A stretch of 64,000 nt of DNA from Pseudomonas fragi. Lineage in GTDB: Bacteria > Pseudomonadota > Gammaproteobacteria > Pseudomonadales > Pseudomonadaceae. Within the stretch, counting starts at the first letter, position 1, and the number at the start of each line of letters is the position of its first letter. The stretch is taken from positions 62,001-126,000 of the forward strand of contig NZ_NQKQ01000011.1 in NCBI RefSeq assembly GCF_002269505.1. Direction: 5' to 3'. The position numbers and the translations under genes are program-made. The notes under the pieces are model-generated. The model saw only the letters and a program-made list of their open reading frames with translations, did not search any database and had not been told where the DNA came from. This document shows positions 32,729-38,648 of this stretch, in pieces.

Positions 32729-33775
32729 TCATAGCTTCATGTAATTGTCACGATCTACGGGCTGGAAATACATCTCCCCAATCTGACGAGTGCCTCCGTC
32801 CGTAGTAATATGACAAATAATATCTGTACTGCTCAGGATTTTTCGACGCAGAACAGCATAAGGCAAGTTATAACACTCCTCATTTTGATAACAACGCTCA
32901 ATCAAGCCATCAATGGCCTCCTCAACGGATCCGGCATGAAGTGATGTCATGCTTCCGCCATGCCCCGAGCCTGTAACTTTGTAAAAGTCCCAGGTCTCAC
33001 CGCCGCGCACTTCGGCCAGCAATATACGCGTGGGATTCATACGGAAGCAGGAACGTAACAGGCTGGCGGCAGTAACAATGGCCCCTGGCGTATTACTGGC
33101 CTCTGAAGGATAGTAAAGGTGCACATAATTTTTATGCTGAAAAAACTTTATTTCGGCCGTATCTTCAATCGTGATCAGCCGGGTATCCAGAGGAATATAA
33201 TCTATCAAGGTTTTCATATAGGTGGTTTTTCCAGAGCCGGTTGCCCCAGCCAAAACAATACTTTTCCCCAACTTAACCGCCAATTCCATAAAATCGGGAA
33301 ACAGTTTCTGCTTGTATAAACCTATCAATATTTGCTCATTCGTTAATTGTGAAGCCTCTTGCTCCAGCGAATCGTAAAAGCCAGAATTTATATACTCTGC
33401 ATGGGGAACTTGCCGCTCAGCAGGAACCCTGATCGTAATGGAATATGTACCGCGCTCACAGGCGGGATAGCATACGGCTTGTACTCGCTCACCAGATTCA
33501 AGGGTGGCAGAAAGCAAAGGTTTGATATCACTGATATGATCTCCATTATAGGTAGCGAGTGTCTGGCAAAAGCGCTCACAACGAATAAAAGTTATCTCCG
33601 GATTAACGACAGCATTCCAGACACCATTAACCTCCAACCATATTTCGCCAGGCCGGTTAACCGCTATCTCCGTCAGGCCGGGCAAATTCAGATACTTACC
33701 GAACATCCCGCTCTTGTAAAAGTCCAGAGAGCGGTTGGTCACGAGGAGCTCACCGCTTGGGGCAAGACTATTCAT
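32729..33775 (-). CDS. virB11: Type IV secretion ATPase VirB11
   Basis: VirB11 is a hexameric cytoplasmic ATPase that switches the type IV machine between pilus assembly and substrate transfer. The 348-residue product shows Walker A GATGSGKT (residues 177-184), the Asp-box ITIEDTAEI, Walker B RILLAEVRGGE and the His-box GHGGSMTSLHA. The N-terminal domain (1 to about 140) has the family fold pattern with NRPGEIWLEVNG. Its start overlaps the virB10 stop by 4 bases. It is AT-richer than flanking core genes, as is the whole operon. Confidence 0.96.
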   Translation of the reverse strand: MNSLAPSGELLVTNRSLDFYKSGMFGKYLNLPGLTEIAVNRPGEIWLEVNGVWNAVVNPEITFIRCERFCQTLATYNGDHISDIKPLLSATLESGERVQAVCYPACERGTYSITIRVPAERQVPHAEYINSGFYDSLEQEASQLTNEQILIGLYKQKLFPDFMELAVKLGKSIVLAGATGSGKTTYMKTLIDYIPLDTRLITIEDTAEIKFFQHKNYVHLYYPSEASNTPGAIVTAASLLRSCFRMNPTRILLAEVRGGETWDFYKVTGSGHGGSMTSLHAGSVEEAIDGLIERCYQNEECYNLPYAVLRRKILSSTDIICHITTDGGTRQIGEMYFQPVDRDNYMKL

Positions 33776-34860
33776 CTTTTCAGCCTCAGCGAGTAGATGC
33801 CGGAAAAATCGATATCTTCCCCCACCAAAATCCCCAGTACATCGCCTTGATTCTTATAAAGCGTCGGCGGAATATTAATGGAATTTTCAAGTGCCGTATT
33901 GGCCATCTTGGCGAGGCTGTCTCGAGAGTTGGCCGTGTAGTCACTTCTTCGATCTGTTTCGACCGTCGTTTTGGCCGCCGCTGCCACAACGTCCTGGACA
34001 ATACTGAGCATTAACGCATTGCCAAATCGCTCCAGAAAATGCGTATCAATCCAGCCCTCAATACCTGCTTCGCCCAGTTGCCCAACTACCTGAGTATTAA
34101 CCAGAGATATCTTTTTAAAATCTGGAGTTCGTAACTGCGTCCAGATCACGAACATACGTCCCTGACCGTGTTTCAGCGTACCTGTGCGATAGGAACCAAA
34201 GGCCTTGGTACCTTTCTCGATAAGTTTCGTGTGACTGTTGGCGCTGTATACGTCCCGGGAAATGACGCATGTGATAATCCCTGCTATATCGGACACAAAG
34301 CGGGTTTGCAGGGTGCACGGTATATAAGTATTCGCCTCAATAAACAGGTTAGGGTCCATGGTAATGGCTTCAACCTTGATCTCCGGAGCCCCCCCCCCCT
34401 CAACTGTAGCGGGTGGGGCGAGGGTTGCATCACCCTCAGATCTGCCTGCGCCAGCAGCGCCTGACGTCAGACTTTTGTTTTGCACAGGAATTGAAAGGTA
34501 TTTTTTGAAATAAAGTTTGCGCACAGGCAACGTTGGAGGAGGTAACTCAACAACCGTTACGGCATCCGAAGGAGGGGGCGGAACGGGATCAACATGGGGT
34601 ATAAACTGCCCCAGGTCCCGACGTTGTTTGGTACTGGCGCTTGCGCGTCCAGGCGAACGGTTCTCTGTGCTTTCAATGCCCTTAATTTCTTTATAGAATC
34701 CTTGCACCTTGAAGAACACTAACCCAAGCAGGATAAAAAATACACCACCGGCTAAAAGCTTGAGTATCAACGGTATTTTTTTGAATGACTTATACCTGTT
34801 TATCTCGGGTTCAGCAGAAGTGGCAATATTTTCGTCTCTCCGGTCGACCGAATTAATCAT
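33772..34860 (-). CDS. virB10: Type IV secretion core-channel protein VirB10
   Basis: VirB10 spans from the inner to the outer membrane and forms the outer core complex with VirB7 and VirB9. The 362-residue product has a cytoplasmic N-terminus (1-30), one membrane helix (about 31-50, LILKLLAGGVFFILLGLVFF), a proline-rich periplasmic stretch (HVDPVPPPPSD) and a C-terminal TrbI beta-barrel domain. The latter contains YIPCTLQTRFVSDIAGIITC, and then RDVYSANSHTKLIEKGTKAFG. A run of 11 G (34389-34399) encodes the glycines near residues 154-157 and could slip out of frame. Starts and stops overlap those of virB9 and virB11. Confidence 0.95.
   Translation of the reverse strand: MINSVDRRDENIATSAEPEINRYKSFKKIPLILKLLAGGVFFILLGLVFFKVQGFYKEIKGIESTENRSPGRASASTKQRRDLGQFIPHVDPVPPPPSDAVTVVELPPPTLPVRKLYFKKYLSIPVQNKSLTSGAAGAGRSEGDATLAPPATVEGGGAPEIKVEAITMDPNLFIEANTYIPCTLQTRFVSDIAGIITCVISRDVYSANSHTKLIEKGTKAFGSYRTGTLKHGQGRMFVIWTQLRTPDFKKISLVNTQVVGQLGEAGIEGWIDTHFLERFGNALMLSIVQDVVAAAAKTTVETDRRSDYTANSRDSLAKMANTALENSINIPPTLYKNQGDVLGILVGEDIDFSGIYSLRLKR
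34389..34399 (-). repeat. Homopolymeric G11 tract inside virB10
   Basis: Eleven consecutive C on the plus strand (G on the coding strand) lie inside virB10, encoding Gly-Gly-Gly with flanking partial codons. Tracts of this length are prone to slipped-strand mispairing. Loss or gain of one base would frameshift VirB10 before its conserved C-terminal domain. In this read the frame is open. Confidence 0.9.
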
Positions 34861-35782
34861 TTAACACCTCGACACGCTCAACCTCCCTGGAACTGGTGTT
34901 TTTATAGGGAGTTGCGGACTGCGCATAAGACAAATTGATGATACCCACAACCTGATCACCATGACGAAGTACAAAAGAATTGCTGAGATCATGAATAACC
35001 ATTATCTTATAGTTACCTTTTTGCCGCACTGACATATTTACAACCTGCTCCTTTTCATTAATATATAAAAAGGCACTGGGAAATACCTTGTGCGGTGCAA
35101 ACCCCAGATAGGTCTTGTCCCCATCGTCATAAGCAAAGTCAGGAGTAATTGACTGGCTGTCTTTACCGACGCGCATATGGTAATTCCAGTTGCGTGGTGC
35201 CTCCCCTGCTTCCAGTTTTTGCGCAATCAGCTTCTTCTCATTTGCGGCTTTCAACTGACTGTTTTCAAGCGCACGTTTTTCATCAGGGTACAGATAGTTA
35301 AGAACAAAAACAGAGGGAGTGGATCTGTTGGCAGGACTGACCAGTTTGAGTTCCAGGCTGTAATCCCTTTTATTCGACGTGACAAACAAATTGGTATTCC
35401 ACTCAGTAGCACTAGGTTCGAAGACCTTGGTAATGCGCTCTCTATCTCCCGAATCATTAATGATTTCCTGCTCTTGTACGGCCGGGCGTGGACTGATAAA
35501 AACCTTGTTTCCTTCCGTTGCAATATCCCAGCCACCTTCAAAACCGGACTTTGCAGCCAATACTGTTTCGTCATTATCAAATACAACAGTTGTCAAAAAC
35601 CCCAACCTGACATTCACCACCGTTGTATTAAACGCATTATAATTAACGTTTTGCATTCGACTGTCATAGGGACTGAATTGAGGTAAAGAGGCCCCCCAGG
35701 CAGAAAAAGACATGAGCCAGACAGATATAAAAAAAACGGCTGAAGCACAAAAAAATGACAACGACTTTAAAATTGACATCAT
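34853..35782 (-). CDS. virB9: Type IV secretion outer-core protein VirB9
   Basis: VirB9 forms the outer-membrane ring with VirB7 and VirB10. The 309-residue product has a signal peptide (about 1-30, ending SFSAWGA), then the VirB9 N-terminal motif SPYDSRMQNVNYNAFNTTVV. The C-terminal CagX-type domain has NWNYHMRVGKDSQSITPDFA, then YDDGDKTYLGFAPHKVFPSAF and a closing segment VLRHGDQVVGIINLSY. These are the standard family landmarks. Overlaps with virB8 (4 bases) and virB10 (8 bases) show a tight operon. Base composition is AT-rich. Confidence 0.95.
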   Translation of the reverse strand: MMSILKSLSFFCASAVFFISVWLMSFSAWGASLPQFSPYDSRMQNVNYNAFNTTVVNVRLGFLTTVVFDNDETVLAAKSGFEGGWDIATEGNKVFISPRPAVQEQEIINDSGDRERITKVFEPSATEWNTNLFVTSNKRDYSLELKLVSPANRSTPSVFVLNYLYPDEKRALENSQLKAANEKKLIAQKLEAGEAPRNWNYHMRVGKDSQSITPDFAYDDGDKTYLGFAPHKVFPSAFLYINEKEQVVNMSVRQKGNYKIMVIHDLSNSFVLRHGDQVVGIINLSYAQSATPYKNTSSREVERVEVLND

Positions 35783-36465
35783 GGTAGCGGCCTCATTTCT
35801 TTTTCCAATAGATACTCAACCACGGTAAAACCCAAGGGATTGTTGAGGCGAATCTCGGTCGAAGTATTTTGCGGGGTAATCATTCGAAAAGTAACACGCG
35901 CTACAAAATACTCAACAACAGCACTATTGTTGTTAACATTTCTTACATGCTTGGCAAACCTGACTGTAGCAACTTTATCAGGCGGACTGGACTCGGAGAT
36001 AATATTGGAAATAATATCAACGGTCACCACATGATTGGGGCCTTGATAAATTTTGTCGGGTGCACTATCACCGGCCCACAAATCAACATAGTCATTACTC
36101 ACGGGCTCAGCACTATAAATGGGCACCGTATCATAATCCACTTGCGACGAATAATAATTGTATCTTTCCCGCAACTTTACATACAACGACGTAAAGTACT
36201 TTTCCAGAGCTACCTGCTGCGGGATATTTTCGTGGGTTGCCGAGTTTAACAATTCCGTGCGACCGGTAATATTATCTACACGAACAACAGCGATCTCAGT
36301 TTTCTTTAAAGGCAAGACGATCCATAAAGCCCCCACACTCAAGAAAGACAGTGTAATTGCAATGCTTGCCACTCGCCAGGCCACACGGACCGATTGCTCA
36401 TTTTTCAGTGAGATCAACACTTCGAATGACTTAGCAGTATCCTCAAGCACTTTTTTACGATCCAT
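35779..36465 (-). CDS. virB8: Type IV secretion inner-membrane protein VirB8
   Basis: VirB8 is a bitopic inner-membrane scaffold that contacts VirB10, VirB6 and VirB5. The 228-residue product has a short cytoplasmic N-terminus, one membrane helix (about 28-50) and a periplasmic NTF2-like domain. The domain shows YFTSLYVKLRERYNYYSSQVDYDTV-type helices and the conserved NPLGFTVVEYLLEKE ending. Its ATG lies inside the end of virB7, and its stop overlaps the virB9 start, so translation is coupled on both sides. Confidence 0.95.
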   Translation of the reverse strand: MDRKKVLEDTAKSFEVLISLKNEQSVRVAWRVASIAITLSFLSVGALWIVLPLKKTEIAVVRVDNITGRTELLNSATHENIPQQVALEKYFTSLYVKLRERYNYYSSQVDYDTVPIYSAEPVSNDYVDLWAGDSAPDKIYQGPNHVVTVDIISNIISESSPPDKVATVRFAKHVRNVNNNSAVVEYFVARVTFRMITPQNTSTEIRLNNPLGFTVVEYLLEKEMRPLP

Positions 36466-36592
36466 AGTTTATGACCTGACTCTTATTAATTGGCACAAGA
36501 TCACCTGAAATATCAGGCGGCAGCAAGATGCCCGTTTTCTGAAAACAACTCGTCAAGGCAATAACAATCAGTACAATGCAGGCAAACCTCAC
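36455..36592 (-). CDS. virB7: VirB7-type outer-membrane lipoprotein (45 residues)
   Basis: This short frame between virB6 and virB8 encodes a lipoprotein. A GTG start gives MRFACIVLIVIALTSC, a perfect lipobox (LTSC, Cys16), followed by FQKTGILLPPDISGDL and a short polar tail. VirB7 proteins are small lipoproteins of this size that stabilise VirB9 by interaction of the mature peptide. Position virB6-virB7-virB8 is canonical. The GTG shares a base with the virB6 stop (TAGTG), GAGGT lies about 9 bases upstream, and the end overlaps virB8 by 11 bases. It is short enough to be missed by gene callers. Confidence 0.88.
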   Translation of the reverse strand: MRFACIVLIVIALTSCFQKTGILLPPDISGDLVPINKSQVINYGS

Positions 36593-37605
36593 TATAAATA
36601 CCTCGCTTTCATATTCATCACTGCCTGCTGTGACAGTTTCACACTGTCGAGATAATCAGAGGCAGGTGATATATAACGTGTTGAACTTTCTTCTGTGGCA
36701 AGCACGTGCATTTGATGGTGGGAAGCCTGTATTTGGTGATTGCCAGGTGACGACTTGCCAGCGAACACAATCAAACCACTGCGAGAAAAACCCTGCACTG
36801 CTCCCGTCACGCCAAGGCTAGAAACATAAGTTGCGCAAAACCTCGCCAATAACACTACCCCCCCCGTAAGAACACCTGCCATCAATACCGTAGCCCCCAT
36901 GCTCGTCAAATTTCCAAGTTCGGCCTGCTGATTGATCTGAGTAACAATGCTGTTCATAAACTCAATGCTCACGCTGCTCACCATTGATGCAAACATCAAT
37001 GTCAATACACTGGAAAAGACAAGCTGCAACCAGTTATTAAACATACTGCTGAGGAACCCGAACATTAGACAAAACAAAAATATGGGTGCGGTCACAAGCA
37101 GCAAAATCAGGGTAGCCTCTGCAATAAACATAACCAGAGAAACGGTCAACATTAGAACCATGGCTCCGGCCCAGACCAACCCTTTCGCCGTCCAGCCAGA
37201 AAGAGGCGTTTTTTCTGGATCCAGACCGTAAAGTTTTTCAGCAAGCGCCTGAGACTGAACCTGCAACACGTCCAGATCTCCCCAGACACTCTGAACTGAC
37301 TGAACGGCCAAGCCGGCCTTCAAGTCATTTAGCGCATCAATAGCAACATCCATATAGCCGTCAGCATTATGGATAAAAGCGAGCAATATTCCGAACTTGA
37401 CCAGATCCCATAAAAGATCGGGAAGAGGTGTTTGATTTTTTCCTGCCAGAGTTTGATAGCCCACCCAAACCACGTAGATAGTTATTGCAAGGGATATCAA
37501 CGTAGTAACAAGAGACAGGTAGATATTGCCGTTGGCAGTCGCGACCGATTGCAAGTCGACCAGCATGTCCCGGTTAAATTTCTCAAAAAAACCACCGCCT
37601 GCCAT
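36592..37605 (-). CDS. virB6: Type IV secretion polytopic protein VirB6
   Basis: VirB6 is the multi-spanning inner-membrane channel component. The 337-residue product (TrbL/VirB6 family) has about five or six membrane helices (near residues 28-50, 66-76, 140-165, 168-190, 195-215, 235-262). The central stretch ends with WLQLVFSSVLTLMFASMVSS, and the family GWTAKGLVW precedes the third helix. The C-terminal 60 residues are polar and poorly conserved. A G8 tract (36858-36865) encodes TGGV near residue 248. Start at the ATG after GGAGGTGCTGGGTA, a strong binding site. Confidence 0.92.
   Translation of the reverse strand: MAGGGFFEKFNRDMLVDLQSVATANGNIYLSLVTTLISLAITIYVVWVGYQTLAGKNQTPLPDLLWDLVKFGILLAFIHNADGYMDVAIDALNDLKAGLAVQSVQSVWGDLDVLQVQSQALAEKLYGLDPEKTPLSGWTAKGLVWAGAMVLMLTVSLVMFIAEATLILLLVTAPIFLFCLMFGFLSSMFNNWLQLVFSSVLTLMFASMVSSVSIEFMNSIVTQINQQAELGNLTSMGATVLMAGVLTGGVVLLARFCATYVSSLGVTGAVQGFSRSGLIVFAGKSSPGNHQIQASHHQMHVLATEESSTRYISPASDYLDSVKLSQQAVMNMKARYL
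36858..36865 (-). repeat. G8 tract inside virB6
   Basis: Eight consecutive G on the coding strand, within the codons for Thr-Gly-Gly-Val. Same orientation as the G11 of virB10 and the two G8 tracts of virB4. Confidence 0.9.
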
Positions 37606-37704
37606 TACCCAGCACCTCCATAACTTTTATAAACATGAGCACTTAAAGCCAGTCAATATCAAATACAGTTTATACATCTGCATAAACATGGCTTTTAGTG
37701 GCCC

Positions 37705-37732
37705 TTGTGGCGTGCTTTTTGGCACGCCACAA
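37705..37732 (-). promoter_or_regulatory. Perfect hairpin between virB5 and virB6
   Basis: TTGTGGCGTGC and GCACGCCACAA form an 11-bp stem with a 6-base loop in the 149-base gap, the only long gap between virB6 and virB4. There is no T run on the minus strand, so it is more likely a processing or pausing hairpin setting the virB5:virB6 ratio. The rest of the gap has only a 20-codon frame (MFMQMYKLYLILTGFKCSCL) that I do not accept as a gene. Confidence 0.65.
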
Positions 37733-37754
37733 ATGCCCATCTGTATTTCCTAAA

Positions 37755-38531
37755 TTAATTGAAGGTCAGCGCTGGAGCAATGGATTGTCTCTGCAAGAAT
37801 GCAGCTCTTCCTTTTTTTTCCAGCAACTGATCCCGCACCTGCTCTTGTTCAATATTGACACTCAACTGTGTCTGCAAGGCAGCCATTTCAATTTTTTTAA
37901 TGCCAATCGCATTACTTAAATCCTGAGACTCTTTGGGATCCTTGGACTCTTCAACACGCCGAGCCAAATCCGTGGCACTTGTTAGCATTTTCTCAAGTTC
38001 ACGCGAAACTTTTTCTGCGCCATCCAGGCCAGAAGCTTTATTAGCCACTTCCTTTTCACAATCTAATTTAGCAATCGCAGTTAATGCTGCACATATCATA
38101 AACAATGAAAACTTGTTAGCCGAATCAGAGGCTTGCCCACTGCCGCTGTTTGAAGACCCCAGCATTTCATTAAGATTAAGGTTTTTGATGAGTTCCTCTT
38201 GAAAAGACTTCTCTGCAAATCTACGTATATCGGCAATTACATCGCCAATAGATCTGGTTCCGGTAATTTTCTCAAAATGTTCTTTCCAATAAATACCTGA
38301 CTGAGCATAATAATCAATTGCACGTACCAAACTGTCTGCATCTTGCACGAAGCTTTTTAAGGTATCTGCTTTCGTATCTGCACGTCCGGCCGCTGCTTCG
38401 AGGGAGGCCTGTTTGATATCCATAGATACCTGACCGACTGCCGCCGTATTCGGGGGATCATTTACAACTGTAGGTTCGGCAAAAACATAACCTGCTAAAA
38501 GCATCAAACACAACACCGCCATGATTCTCAC
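37755..38531 (-). CDS. virB5: Type IV secretion minor pilin VirB5
   Basis: VirB5-family proteins are periplasmic and sit at the tip of the type IV pilus. From the GTG at 38531 the product is 258 residues with a clean signal peptide (MRIMAVLCLMLLAGYVFA/E). I chose this start because GGAGGT lies exactly 6 bases upstream; the open frame from 38585 would bury the signal. The mature part is helical with the TraC-like features YAQSGIYWKEHFEKITG, a pair of cysteines and a C-terminal coiled coil (LSNAIGIKKIEMAALQTQLS). The family is poorly conserved, so assignment rests on fold pattern and position. Confidence 0.85.
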   Translation of the reverse strand: MRIMAVLCLMLLAGYVFAEPTVVNDPPNTAAVGQVSMDIKQASLEAAAGRADTKADTLKSFVQDADSLVRAIDYYAQSGIYWKEHFEKITGTRSIGDVIADIRRFAEKSFQEELIKNLNLNEMLGSSNSGSGQASDSANKFSLFMICAALTAIAKLDCEKEVANKASGLDGAEKVSRELEKMLTSATDLARRVEESKDPKESQDLSNAIGIKKIEMAALQTQLSVNIEQEQVRDQLLEKKGRAAFLQRQSIAPALTFN

Positions 38532-38648
38532 AATACCACCTCCGCCTTTCATATTTGCCGGAAGAGTTATTCTTCGCGGCGTCATTACCCGCTCACGACT
38601 TTATACACCTACCCAGTTCATAAATACGCACAACGTCTCCCCAGCGAC

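Noticed and set aside
37625..37692. 20-codon frame between virB5 and virB6 as an entry-exclusion gene
   Set aside because: Too short and lacks a lipobox in the right position; no evidence beyond an ATG.
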